Of a DNA stretch of 64,000 bases, positions 37,910 through 51,420 are shown one piece after another. Within the stretch, counting starts at the first letter, position 1; the number at the start of each line of letters is the position of its first letter. This DNA comes from Epiperipatus broadwayi (Eukaryota; Onychophora; Udeonychophora; Euonychophora; Peripatidae), in NCBI GenBank assembly GCA_028023455.1, contig JAQFVV010000063.1, positions 2,845,081 to 2,909,080 on the forward strand, written 5' to 3'. Under the pieces are notes generated by a model that saw nothing but the letters and a program-made list of their open reading frames with translations, was not told the origin of the DNA and searched no databases. The position numbers and the translations under genes were made by a program.

Positions 37910-40900
37910 TGTACCTTTTAAAAAAAATTAGAGTGTGATTAAATTTTCAACCAGATAGACTTGTTTAATATTACTACTATAATTAAAATAATAAAAAGGA
38001 TAATTAAAGACATTAGTAGTCTCTATTATATTTCTGATTGATAGTGTACAAATTTTGATATTCAATGTGTATATATATAAATCCATCTGCACATAATAAA
38101 ATTATCTATAACTATATATATATATATTGTGCCCTTGTCTGTAGGTCATAATAAGGTAGAAAGGTAAATTACTAAAAAATTTTAAATTTTAAGTTATATT
38201 TGTATGATATATAAATAATAGTAGGATAATTAGATTTTATAGTACAATTTAAAGCTGAAAATACCTGGTATCTAAAAATGTAATAGATTATTTTAAAAGA
38301 AAACAGTTAAATAAAGCTTTAATTATATCCTTGCTTATGGTTGAAAAAGCTGGCCATATAAAATAACACAGCTATGAATAGTTAAAAGTATATTAATAAT
38401 TTGAGTATAATATTTTAAAACTAATAAATTAAATAAATGCTAGATGTAGTGTATAATTATATTTATTTAATAATCAAAATTAATAGAGTATATTTTATTA
38501 ATAAACTGTGGGATGGTGAGAATTGTATTTAGTTTTACAATTTTAATTATTTTCCAAATTTTTATAACATATATCAGTTTTGGTAATTTAGACCGAGACG
38601 TAAATAAAAAATCATTTGATAAAGTTAGTAAACACGTGACTGTATATTATATACCTTCACACACACGCTTGTTAAAATAATAATAAAGTTTGTGAATTTA
38701 AAACTAGATATAATTGCCATCGATCATTAAAGTAAAAGTTTAAAATATTAAATATTGTTTTAATAATTGTTTTTAAAGTTTAAATAATTTTGGTAAAATT
38801 AAAATTGAATTTAAAAATACTAGTCTAAATAATATTTGAGACATTACGTCATCAATTCTTCATTTTTAAACGTCTAGTCTGTTATAAAACTAAAATGGAT
38901 AAATTTGTTCGTGCTAAAATAAAGTTACTAACCAATCAACGGAGGTAAATTAGCAGACAAAAATATAGGAGATATACAGAGCGGGAGAAGTAATGTGTAA
39001 GTGAAAGAGAAAGTAACACATTTTTGTAGCTGATAACACCGTAGCTGGAAAAGTGATATAAATTTAAAATTTTGTATTTATTTTGAAAAAGTTCTTCTGT
39101 AACATATAATATATTTTGATTGTATCGATATGGATTGCTAATTTTAAAAGTTATCTTACCAGGGAATTTATTCGAATTTAACCAAAAACCTACAGTAGAG
39201 ATGGAAGTACAAGGAAAAATACCTAAATTTATTACTGAAAGAAAAATATTTGGAAATCGACTTAATGCAACTTTATTTATGCTCAACCAGAAACTGATTG
39301 TTATAACTCAAAGAAATATAAATGGGACGTTATATGAAAATTTAAAAGAGAAGTTACATGCCGTCAGGAAAATATTAGGACGCAAAATTTATAAGGCTAC
39401 TTTAAAGTTATTTTATTCTTCTCTATGGAAAAAAAATTAATATGCGTTTTATTATAAGAAAAATAATGATAAAGAAAGAAGGTTTATCTTTTAAAGGAAA
39501 ATATTAAAATATAGTACAAGAATTTTAAAATAAAGAAAAGTAAAGAGGAATATGAAAGTGCTATTATGTATTTTATGGAAAGGAGCCGAAAACTTTATCT
39601 AATTAAAAAATATTACAAAGTATTCAATGGAAGAAATGCTTGATTTAGAAAAGATAAAATTAAATTACCTAATGAAAATGGATCCATGGAAACAGAAAAT
39701 TTTATTGAAGATTTAAATAAAAATACCTAAAAGATGCATCGTAAAAGTCGCGCGGGAAAATATTAGCAGACAATAGTAAAAGAGAATGCCATGAATTAAT
39801 AATTGTATACAATATTGTGAAAAACCAAGGATTGTCGTCTATGAAGATTTATTAAACAGAGCTATTGTTTTACTTTAAAATAGAACATTAAGTGACTAAA
39901 AGAAGAAATAAAATATTTTTTTTTTTAGCTTAAATATGAACAGTTCAAGAAAGTCTGGTGAAGAAGTATCGTAAATATAATTTAAATATTTTATTAATTT
40001 ATTTTAAATATAAAATGCTATATTAGATTAGGGAAAACATATAAACATAAATTTAATAATAATGAGATTTAAATATAATAGCTTAATAGAATGATAGAAA
40101 TATGGTTTTAAAAATAAAAAGTATGGATGAAAGTTTTAATATCTACAAGAATTAATGGAATGGTGAAGCCTACAGAACACGATCGAGAAGATCAAGATCG
40201 TTTTGGTAATTTTGGTATTTATTCATAATGCATAATGTATTTTTTTCAGATCATCTATTGATTAAGAATGATGTGTGAAAGTTTTAAAATTATAAGTACA
40301 CATTTTATACAACATTAAAACATATTCTAAGATAAGAATAATTTTAAATATGCATGCAATAAGTTATTTCAAGTATAATTAATAGTATAAGTTGTTAAAA
40401 CAATTGTGTGATTCTTTTGAACTTTCATGTAACAAAGTATTAGATATTTTAAAATAGTTTGTATATGATAAATATATGAGAAAAGTAGTAAAAGATTTTC
40501 TTAGAGAACAGCTGTATAGTTTTGAAATAAAATGAATTTTATTATTGTTAGAAAGGCAGATAAGAATTTGTCGATGTACTGTATAGAAAAATCTAGAGAA
40601 ATAAGATCGGATAGTGACTTGGTAGTACTAGTGTAGAGGAAACCAAGATGATGTTTTGCTAAGAAATAAGAAAAATAAAGTATTTGAATCATAGTTAGTT
40701 TGTGTGATTTCAGTATAGCTAACTAAGTCCTATCACTGAACACATATATTTTGGACAGTGTCTTTATGTATCTTTTAAACTCTTTGATGTTATATAAAGC
40801 TGAAGAAATAGCTTTAGCATCACTCCTATAATAGAGGTGGGTAGACAGACAAAGGTCACTCCTCTATAGTGTCTTTAAATTCACTGTGCCATTATTGTCA

Positions 40901-42765
40901 AGGTTTATGACGGATAATATTCTAGTTATTTTTGATCCTGTGCATCTATTTTCGCTATCCTTGTTATCATGAATCTGCATCGTCAGAAGGACATTTTTTA
41001 CAGAAATAATGAATAAAATAGAACTGAGGGTATGCTATAGTTTAAGTAAGAATAGTTTATTTACTGGAATGTGTTAGAATTGTGGAATTTTAAAAGTGAA
41101 AGTAAAAAAAAAATCATAAAGAGAGAAAGAATCATATAATACAGTTTAAAACCAATTTGGAAACGAATATAAGATTTTTAAAAGAGAAATCTAAAACAAA
41201 GTTTTTTTTTTTAAGTGATAATAAAATTGGAATATTTTTTATAATAATATTTAGAAAATGAATATTGCATGTTTGTTAAGAAAATAATTCAATAATGTGT
41301 AATAGACACATATATTTGTGCAAGGTGTGTTAATAATTGTAATTACCATCCGAAGCAAGGCTTGAATGAGTATATTAGATTAATAAGCATGGTATAGTGA
41401 ACAATAAAACGTAATATCAAATGTAGAAGAATGTTTTGAATCTGTAGAATTCCATATAACTAATATAAAATTAGAGTTTTATGATTTTGTAGAATGTTTA
41501 CTACGAATGTAATTTTATAAAAAATATAATTTTAAAAAATAGTAGGGATACAAAGTATTAGTGATAATTATAAATAATTACATCTTGTAACAAGCTAAAC
41601 TAAAATAAGAAATCCAATAATAATAATACTGTACTTGCTTAAGTATTTAAAAGATAAGAATTAACTAGAAAATAAGTAAAAGTTTGGTTTTATTGTATAA
41701 ACTAGTAAAATAATTTTGTGATAGGAGAGTAAGGATATCCAATGTACATAATGTAAAATAGTGTTATTTGTTTTTGTTATTAATAAACTTTGTTGTAAAT
41801 TTATTATAAAGCTTTGTGTCTTCGTTATTATTTCTCCACATGGATGCATGATATCACAATACACATTTATAATTGAAACAGACATATAGTTTTTGCACAA
41901 AATAGGTAAACATAAAAGTGTTATAATAATTTCGAAAATTTATTTGTATGATAAAATTAGAAGATCATAATTATATCATTTATTGGTCATAAGTTGGTTG
42001 CCACAATATTAAAATAAATTATATGCTGATGTTACCACACTTATTTTGTTGTCGGATTATTAAAATACTGCCACGTACGTAATTATTTATTTCATTTAGG
42101 AAGTAATAAGATTATATTATACTATTATTATTATTATTATTATTATTTATTGTTAGTTGCTGCGTAGTGAATTTATGACATAAAATTCCCTTTTCATAGT
42201 TTACTACCGTAATTTTAAATCATTTAGAATACAATTTATGAACCTGAGATTTGATTTTATTTTATTTATTCTATTTATTTACTTAATCTTATTTAATTGA
42301 GCTAGATTATTATTACAAAGAATATTAAGACATGATTATTATTTTAATCATAGTGAAAAGAGTTTTAGAAAGTCGTAAGAATACTATGAGTTAGTTATTT
42401 ATTATAGTGTTCTTATGCCATTGAGATAGTATCATGTGGATAATATCTCAATGTAGTCCGTCTCGTTCCCCGTGTCGTCACTCCATGTCTCATGAAAATA
42501 ATAAATATTTATTAATTCATTTACAAATATAACTGTACTTGTATTTTAAAAGTTAGAGCTAGTAATCATTAAAATTAACTCTGGATATTTTCATTTATTC
42601 ATTTGTTAGACTGAGCTAGAACCCGGAAAATTTTAAACACTATATAAATTTTATATGGAGAGGACGTGGACGGAGGAGGAGGCCAGAATATATATATAAA
42701 TATAATATTTGAATACACGTATAGTATATATACTTAAGCTAGATGATATTGTATGTAAATATAGT
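37910..42765. other. Unclassified AT-rich region, part purine-biased
   Basis: From about 38850 to 41600 the plus strand is rich in A and G. An open frame of 106 codons at 39120-39440 (rich in K, L, N and R) matches no family I recognise, overlaps a 116-codon frame on the other strand, and is followed by broken frames of similar composition to about 39760; a decayed retroelement ORF is possible. An (ATT)n array lies at about 42121-42147. A less AT-rich patch at 42455-42690 (cgtctcgttccccgtgtcgt; ggacgtggacggaggaggag) is unexplained. Confidence 0.35.
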
Positions 42766-42769
42766 AAAT

Positions 42770-42868
42770 GTGCTTTCTGGAGAGATCAGTGACAGCTGCT
42801 TTACAAGCAGTTGTCCCGGGTTCGCTTCCCAGCTGATGCTATGACACATGGGAGAAAGAAAAAAAACT
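42770..42868 (+). mobile_element. tRNA-Val-like SINE, plus orientation
   Basis: gagagatcagtgacagctgc, then ctttacaagcag, then the box B cccgggttcgcttccc and the end gctatgacacatg followed by an A-rich tail (42851-42867). The anticodon arm folds as GCTGC-TTTACAA-GCAGT, a seven-base loop with anticodon TAC (valine). The 5' end is diverged and no target duplication is clear. Confidence 0.8.
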
Positions 42869-44694
42869 ACCTATTATGCTTACTAACATTTGAATTCAGA
42901 TCAATTAAAACATAAAAATTGCTTTTTAGGTTCTATTTAGGCTTAGAATTTTTTTCAAATGTCCTATCCATAACAACTTATTGATCAGTAAATGGGTATC
43001 TGATTATTATTGATTAAGGGATAAGACAAAAATAAAAAATAATCAAACTCTCATACCTGGAAATTAGCAACCCTGGAGAAAGCCTGCCAAATTTTGCTTT
43101 AAAGTATTTAAAGACTGTTTTATTTTATCTTATCTCTAAAAATATCAAATTTTATTAATTTTAATTTCTGTAAAAACAACTTTTTTCCTTATTAAAATAT
43201 ACAGTATATATATATATTATTATATTAACATCATTTTCAACTATTATCATTCCAACTGCAGCATGGACATCTTTCTAAGTTTAAACCAGTTTCTTTGACT
43301 CATAGTCTTTCTTCTTTATATTACACTAACAAACTTTCTAATTTCATCTATCCATCCCATATGTGGTCTCTTTCTAGGTCTTTTACAATTTTTTAGGATC
43401 TAATTTAAAATTTCAATTATCCATCTATTATTTTTTGTATATACAATTTACACCTGCATCTCTTTTTACGTGGACTTATTTAACACGATTTTGAAGTTAC
43501 ATTATTCATGTTTCACCGGAAGTCAAACTCCGATAATGCGCTATTACTTTAAATAATAAATTTTGTGCACTTACGTTATATTGAAAGTAATAGCACATTA
43601 TTGAAATTTGACTTTCATCTTAGTAATTTCAATATTTTCAGTGCTTTATAATAGTAAGATTTTATGCAATAATGAAATTAAAATCATGAATACCACATTT
43701 TATGTATACACACATTAAATTTTACAAGATTATAATGTAAATTTGTTCAAACATTGTGTGTGTTAATTTTGCATTTTAAATCACATTCTGTTTTGCTTTT
43801 TAAAAAAGAACGTAATCAATTATTAATCACTTAGTGTCCACAAGTTTATTTTTAAAAGGTGAGTAATAGCAGTGGGCACAATGAAATTTGACAATTAAAA
43901 ATTAAAATCTGATTTTTAATTGTAATTAACAATTTAAAAATTACTTACAGCGACTTGAAATTATTGTGATGTGAAATTTGATTTTTAAATGGAATTGAAA
44001 ATTAAAAATTAAAGACAAAAATAAGAATTTAATTTTTAGTTGTTAGTTTTAATTAAATTTTTCCCAGCAGTGGTGAATAAACGTCTTTTTATTATCATAA
44101 GTCTAAGTTCATAAACAATTAATAAAATCATCGTCTCAAAGATTAATTACTAATTACATTGTCAACAGAAAACCATTAACACAATATGAGAGTGCAAACG
44201 AATGTGTTTTTTGCAAATGGCAATAATAATCAAAACGTGTATAAAAAAAATGTAAATTACTGTACTGTAAATTATGCATAAAAAATATATTATTTTGAAT
44301 AAAATTAAATATTATAGTTAAAAAAAGTTTGTCTTGTATCAATTTTTTTCAAATTTGAAAATTTTTATTAGTCATATTTTATTTCCTAATTCTTTTTTTT
44401 GCGTGAATTTTAAAGTAATTTTACATTGATGCTTTGCTTTTATGTGAATTTTGAAAAATCACAGACTGCATCCCCCCTTTTTAAATGTAGGTTATGTCTA
44501 TTTTTGTGCGATTTCATTTGCGTGTGTTTTCTGAGGAACCTATCTATCGCGTAAAACGAGACCCAGGTGTATTTATTAAATGCAAGTCTCCATATATATA
44601 TATATATATATGCGTAATATATTTATAATTGTGCACATGTTTATATACATAAAAGCAAAAATACCACACATAAGTGATATGTGCGCATTGATAT
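42869..44694. other. AT-rich non-coding DNA
   Basis: Apart from the inverted repeat at 43524-43613, only low-complexity attaaaaatt-type strings at 43885-44050 and a TA run at 44592-44611. Confidence 0.5.
43524..43613. repeat. Inverted repeat, about 30-bp arms
   Basis: gtcaaactccgataatgcgc at 43524 continues to ctattacttt and is inverted at about 43583-43613 (gaaagtaatagcacattatt, then ttgac), with a 30-bp spacer. Likely a small MITE. Confidence 0.6.
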
Positions 44695-47288
44695 TGTAAC
44701 GGGATGCGGTTGGTGAGATAATGTAGAAAGAAGTTGTACCTGGGGTGAAGGGAAAACATCATCACCCCAAGTCAACAAAATGAAATAATCAATAATTTAT
44801 AAAGTATATTTAGGTAAGATATATTTAATCATAAAATGAGATTAGAGAATCTCTGAGAACATTGAGAGATCAAAAGCTAACTCAGAAGAGTAACTAAAGC
44901 ATAATTATTATCAACCAGCATTATAAAGTAAATATCAGTATAAGTAAATACTAGAGAGAAATAACCATCCATCATCATCATTGATGGGAATAAACAAATT
45001 AGTACAATAAAATATATAAATCAACAGTCAATCTTGTGACTGGATTGAAAATGGGTCTTCTGTAGACCAGGCTAACTATTGAGCCTTTTGCCAGCTTGGG
45101 CAATTATATAAACATGACTTGGATGCACCAGCTTAATGCCCATCCATTAAAATACACAATAATCAGAAATAGAACAATAATGCTGGGACATTTAAAGCAT
45201 GCTGATCATCATCAATGCTCTGGCCACTAAAGTACTATTAATGTACTGGCCAACTATAAACTTAACTTTTAATAAGACTAAAGTAAAATAAAAGATAGTG
45301 CATGGGCTTTAAATAGTATCCTCTTTTGCACCAAACAGGATGATGATGATCATCTCTGGATGCCCAAAGCACTAAACACATCCCCATTTATTCGTGTCCG
45401 AAATCTAGATCAGAGAACATGGGCTCTATTACTGTATGTGAACAAGAGATGATGGAATACAATTTTAACAATTAAATACAAGTTTATTAATAACAATAAA
45501 AAAATAAATGATATTTAAGGTCTTATAAGGGTTCTGATTTTGAAAAGTATACATTGAGTTACATGATTAATAAATTAGGTTTATTTAAAACCCATTCAGC
45601 ACACAGGCATGTGGCTTGATACAAAATAAACACCTTTGAATTAACATTTAATTTAGAAAAATTGTCAAAATTTTACACATAAGTGTCTATCTGACACGCA
45701 TTATTATTTACAATACAATTGACATATATACGCACACATATGTGTGTGCTAAATAACCTATTTGACTTGTTACAAAATAATTATCAAATTCTTAAATTAT
45801 ATAAAATACAATAAATGATTGAAGTTTCGGTTAAATGAAATACATTTTACATACTAGGTTTACTGAAACAGGTATATATAATTTGCACAGACGTGCGAAA
45901 CATTAATTTATATACATAACATTTGTATTTATCACAAAATTATTAAAGATTATTTCGCAATTTAATTCTCTTTGCTGAATATAATCTTTTTCTTTAAAAT
46001 AAGAAATACCAAATTTTTGACAGTTAATTGATTTAAAATGTCTTTTTTTTTTTTTTAGTCTAAAAGATTTTTGGAAATCTTTTTCTTGATTATTAAAATT
46101 ATAACTTTCTTTGGAGTTTTTTTTTTTTTAAATTATAAATATAACTTTAAACCGTTTTTTCTTCTTTAATAAACGATTTTAAACTAATATCGTTTTATAT
46201 ATTTCTATCAGTTATAAAAATGTCATTTTACTAAGGAAATTGTTTAAAACTTCCTTATATATAACGCTACTCACCACCAGCTATATATACGTTTATCCGT
46301 GTTTCTCTGCCTTTCAGCAAGCTGGAAGATTTTTCTTGATGAGTTTGGTTTTTGGTGACTGTCATAATCAGAAAAAAGTATCCAAGTAATTAGTTGGCAT
46401 ACCATGAGCTTACTTTTGTAGTCCAAGCATTTGTCAAGCTGTCTTCTAGAACATATTTAAGCAGCTAGTTGATGCATTTGAAGTGACCCTGGCTTCATAA
46501 ATCAAAACTGCAGTAAACTATAAGGCAGTTACTGGACTGTCCTTAGATCTTCATAGGAGCTTTATATAACTCTGCTAGCTATTTTGTCCTCTTTTTTGGC
46601 TATTGATTTAGAAGTGACCCAGCTTCCAAACCAAAACTCCTGTGAAGGAAAATAGTAGCAGCTCCTGCCTTCAGCAACATTAGTTCATGGTAGCTTTTCC
46701 ACAAACTCTCTGCTACAGCCAACAACATACTGCTATCTTCAAAATCATTATCAAATTTTGCAGTTGGTCTAGTTGATTACTGCTTAAAATATTAAAAATT
46801 CTTCTGACTAACTCTTACAAAACTGCAAGCAGAACTGTTCTCTTTAAAATCACTCTCCAGACTAATTGATATATTTTTAATCAGTCTTTTATAAACTCAT
46901 CTGAGGTGTTAACAACACTTTGATTAAAACAAAGTTTTTATTTTTAGCTCTCTAATCCCTTTAAAACATATAAAACTCTGTTTAATTAATTAAAAAAATT
47001 TGAAAACAATTATTGTGTTTTTACATTTCACAATCAGAATAATAATAATAACAATACAATATTTATATTTATTACGACCTTTTTTAACATTTAAATTATA
47101 TAACAATTTTTATTTTAATCAGTTATTTTTTTAACCCTTTGCTTATCATTATTTTATTTTAGCAAATATAAAAAAATCTACAAAAATGTATTCTGTGTTT
47201 ATTTCTACTTTTCCTTTATTTTCCATATATATATATATGCGCACACACTATATTATTATGGGTGTACCATGTAACCCAACCGGTTACA
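44695..47288 (+). repeat. Solo-LTR-like repeat, copy B (about 2.6 kb) with 4-bp TSD
   Basis: Begins TGTAACGGGATG and ends CCGGTTACA, an inverted six-base terminus TGTAAC/GTTACA. The four bases atat before (44691-44694) and after (47289-47292) are identical, as expected for LTR-element integration. It is the second copy of 15408-18061 and, like it, lacks any coding frame. AATAAA-type signals lie at about 45495-45505. Shared segments and conserved ends in the two copies fix the element boundaries with some confidence. Confidence 0.8.
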
Positions 47289-47292
47289 ATAT

Positions 47293-50173
47293 ACTATTTG
47301 CACAAATAAGCTAAAAAATTCGTATAAATACACTTTCCAAAAAACGAAAACAAATATCATTATTTACATTGACTCATAAATAAGCAACCTAACTTCAGAA
47401 AAGGCAGGGAGGGAGGATGGACAGAAGTGAATAAGTCAAAAATAATAACAATGAGTTTTACAGTAATTACAAGAACCAACTTCTGAACTATAAATATATC
47501 ACTATATATTATATTCTGATGCTTTAGTCTGTCTATTTTGGATTTCATGACACTGTCTTTTAACTTATGAAGCAGCAAACATTTTTTTCTAAAAGTCTCT
47601 TAACACTTTCTTATTAATAATTGTATTCTATTGTCATCCATATTGTTCCAATGAAAACTTTGAGACTATATCTTGCACTCATTAGAATATTTTTGGAATA
47701 ATGTATCATACATAGAGTTTGCATTTTTATACTAATATGTTCACTTTTACTATAAGTATTTTTTGAAAGAAGACTATTCCTTTTTAATATGATTCATACA
47801 TATGTCCAAATACAATAATAATGTCATTATGACATGGCCATCAAGGAACACAGTCTATAGACAAGTAATCACTTTAAATAATAAAGCTCTTCAATTTTAT
47901 AATGTGGCCAGTCATCAATAGAAATATGCTTCATCTGAGAAATGAAACGTTTGTCATGTAGTCAATGAAGTTAAGAATTAATACTTGAATTTAGCTTCCT
48001 TGATAAAGCTTCGCGATATATTTTATTTGTATATATATATATAAACATATGCACACAGTGATAAAAAAATATTGTAGTGGAAATAATATAAATATTAATC
48101 TTTTGTTTAAGCAGTAATAATATACTTTTTTAAAAAATGTTTGATAATAGTTTAATTTGCATTGCTGTTATTAATCTTAACAAGTGTGTAGAATTAATTT
48201 AATTTACATTTAGCCTTATTAAAATCATGATTCTTTATATTATATTCCTATTTCAGTATGGTTTACATTTTCATTTCATATACTTGCTATCTTTTGACAC
48301 TTGAAAACCAAAATAAAACATCTTCACATTTGCACTTAATCTAGTTTCAATTTTCTTAGATGTGTTTAAAATTGAAGTTATTTCTTCAGAAAAAGAAATG
48401 ACTTTTATGCTGCTGAGGACTCTCCAGCTATGCTGTAGGTCAGTTCTACATTTTCTTAAGACTTCCACTTTGTTTCGTTTTTAAACAAGAATGGACCGAG
48501 TCCCTTCTAAAAACTATTTGTTTTGCTTGCTTGTAAACATGTCACATAAAGAAACTATCGCTTGAGAAACTGGATCTGGGATAATGAGAGAACTGCTCTT
48601 TTGATTGGAGTGGAATGTCAGGTGTGAAATGTTGAAGGAAAATGTCTGAATAGAGTTGGAAAAATAGTAATCAAATACAGAGTCTTAGAAAAGGTGTTCT
48701 AAAAGAGAAGAAAAGGAGAATACACATGGGTTGTAAAAAGTCTATTATAAATTTCACCAGATTATTTTAAATATTTATAAAATACTACTGAACTAACAAT
48801 GGTAGATAGTGACAATTGCTATACAACTGACTTCTTTAGATATGTTTTCATATGATTTTTTTTTCACTCGGAACTCAATAACACTATTTCAATAAAGAGT
48901 TAATTTTGCTTTTACTTTGAGGATCAATATTCAAAGAATAATTTGCATATCACATGACTTATCTCACTTCTTAGTACTTTATATAAATAAATAAAAAGTC
49001 AGGTAACTTACATTTAAAGTTACTGAATTATTATTTAAATTAAATTTCTATTTATTTGTAGATATTTTTTTCTTTTATTTTGATGTTTATTTTTATATGT
49101 TTATTTCTTTTTTATGCAATCAATTTGGATTTTTTAAAAAGTTTATTTGTGGTCTCCATGATAGTTATACGACTTTTTACTATTAAAAGTTTTATAATAA
49201 AAACTATTTTTATTGCTGAAACTAACTTTTGTTTATTTTTCCAAATCTTGCAGTTTTGCGCTATTCATAGACTTGTTAATAATATTTAACAAATAAATAA
49301 ATGCATACATATATTAGACTTACTGTATATAAAATATATGTGGTAAAGTGTATATTTATAAATGTATTTATTTTTATAATAATTTCCGTTAATAATAAAT
49401 CTATTTTTGTCTGAATTCCGTTTTTTTTTTTTTTGCCAATGAAATTTATGGATTGTTTGGAGATATTCATTATCTCTTTCCTCTCTACACATCAAACACA
49501 CGCACACACACTATTATGTCATTAATTCCGTTGACTGTTAATGATTAAAGCAATAAAAATTCACTTGGTAAAATTGGTTATATATTTACACATATAAGAT
49601 GCAATATATAATGTCAGTTATAAAATTCTATGTATTATAATTAAAATAAATATTTTTATAATCTTACATTATTAGAGTATCCTGAATTTTAATCTCCATT
49701 TATAATTCAGTTTTCCAATGGTGACCATACTATAATGGAAAAATTAACGTGTACTGCAGAGGAATTTGACAATTTTTACATAGTAAGATAGCCACTATAA
49801 AAATGTATTATGGACAATGATTGGAGCTGATATTTTTTAAATTTATTTTTATAAAATGTTTACAACTCTTAGAAGAACATATAATAGCATTCCTATCAAA
49901 AAAAATGGCATTGTAACAGAAATAAAAATTTCATTTTAAATGATAGAATGTATATAAAATGGAATCTTAGCCCATCATTTTTCAAGAGACTTCAGAAAAT
50001 AAACAAAAAATGGGAAAGTGATAGTGACATGAAAACATCAAATACTAGAGAAAATATCAGTTTATTATTCACTGGAATACATATAAAATACAACTCTGAT
50101 TTACAATTCAATATATTTCACACTCACTAATTTTAAAATGTATATGCATGTGTATATATGTATATAATTTTAA
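47293..50173. other. AT-rich non-coding DNA
   Basis: A minus-strand frame at 48271-48468 (65 codons, with RKCRTDLQHSW and normal-looking residue mix) is the least AT-driven frame here, but I recognise no family and see no splice context that would support an exon. The overlapping minus frames at 49276-49507 are low-complexity. Confidence 0.45.
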
Positions 50174-50431
50174 GGTACTTACAGATAATCCTGAACACCA
50201 AGGTTGATTATAAATATTAAAAATATGAGGATATTATATATTTACTATGGTTTTTCATTTTATTTAAATATTGAATCTGTTGCTTTAATGAATGAAAGAT
50301 TGGCACTAACCCTAATTTATAGTACATTTATTACTATGTTTTAAACTTAGCAGAAATTTACAATTGACTTATTGAATGTTTTTTTTAATATCTGTAATAT
50401 ACATTGATGTCCAGGATTATCCGTAAGTACC
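50174..50431. mobile_element. MITE with 27-bp terminal inverted repeats
   Basis: Left end ggtacttacagataatcctg (50174 onward) is the inverse of the right end, which finishes ccaggattatccgtaagtac at 50430 plus c. About 24 of 27 positions pair by eye. The inside is 200 bp of AT-rich DNA with no coding capacity. ttttaa lies immediately before the left end (50168-50173) and two bases beyond the right end (50434-50439), a possible target duplication. A Tc1/mariner or similar superfamily is plausible but not shown. Confidence 0.75.
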
Positions 50432-50910
50432 AGTTTTAATACAGTAATTTCATATATGATTTAAAGTATAGGGTTTATATAAAATATTCTCTAATGCTAA
50501 GATATTTGCAGATCTTTTATATTTATAATACTTAACAATACAGACTTTAATTTTAAACGTAGTATAACATAAATTAAAAGATTTTTAAAATCTTGGTTCA
50601 AGATTTTATAATAGTTACAAAAACAAAAATAAGTCACTATTTACTGAATAATATATTGATTGACATTTGTTTAATGTTAATTTACATGTTAATTCAAAAT
50701 GCAATCTTTCTAAAGTTAAAATATTTCTATTTGTGTTACGCTTATATTTAATATGATAAAAATAGCAACTAAACAGCTTATTTTTGGGAGGTCAGATGAC
50801 CTTTAAGTACTGGAGGTGATAATTAAGTTTTCATCTAAGAATTTTATCTCTACAGAAATATTATCAAATTCACTACTGCCTTTATTTTGCTGTAATATAT
50901 TATATGAATA
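50432..50910. other. AT-rich non-coding DNA, nothing recognised
   Basis: No coding frame or repeat I can support. Confidence 0.5.
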
Positions 50911-51136
50911 CAATTTATCCACTCTACTTTGAACACTTTTTAGCAAAAAAACTTTTTATTGTACATATATGCATACACAATCTTACATTTCAACTGTCTT
51001 GCAGTCTTTTTCAGAGACACATTTTCTTTAATTTAGTAGTTCTGAAGAAGACTGCAAGGCTGTCAAAATATAAGATTGTATATATACAATAAAAGGTTTT
51101 TTGCTAAAAAGTGTTCAACGTAGAGTGGATAAATTG
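50911..51136. mobile_element. Foldback element with 96-105-bp arms
   Basis: Left arm 50911-51015 and right arm 51041-51136 are inverted copies (caatttatccactctac, gaacactttttagcaaaaaa, ttgcagtctt) around a 25-bp loop. The inner end of the right arm reads CTGAAGA-agactgcaaggctgtc-AAAATATAAG, and the inverse of the left arm gives GAAATGTAAG at that spot. So the ancestor had a CUGANGA...GAAA order reminiscent of a hammerhead, though the pairing I can draw for stem I is weak. Confidence 0.7.
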
Positions 51137-51420
51137 AATTTTATCTCTAGTTATTACTATGCATTGAACCCTGCAAAATATTTATGAGATGTGGCTATTT
51201 CATAAAAGTTTATACTTTCCTCTGTGACTTCTTTGATTTATTAAAATAAATGCTGCATTATAAATAGAACAAAATAATAACACAAATTAACCAAGATAAT
51301 GAATAAGTTTGCATTGCCGAAAATAAAAAATGGAAAGTAAAGAAAGCCATATGTTGTTTCTTTTTTAAAAAACACAAATCATAATAGTAATAAAATATAG
51401 TAAACAACTTCCACACCACC
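51137..51420. other. AT-rich non-coding DNA
   Basis: Nothing recognised. A minus-strand frame at 51258-51440 is low-complexity. Confidence 0.5.

Noticed and set aside
39120-39440. 106-codon plus-strand frame and overlapping 116-codon minus-strand frame (38936-39286)
   Set aside because: Two overlapping frames on opposite strands cannot both be real, neither resembles a family I know, and there is no exon or promoter context. Mentioned only in the regional entry.
48271-48468. 65-codon minus-strand frame with a normal residue mix
   Set aside because: Possible exon or element relic, but no splice pattern, neighbour or homology I can name.
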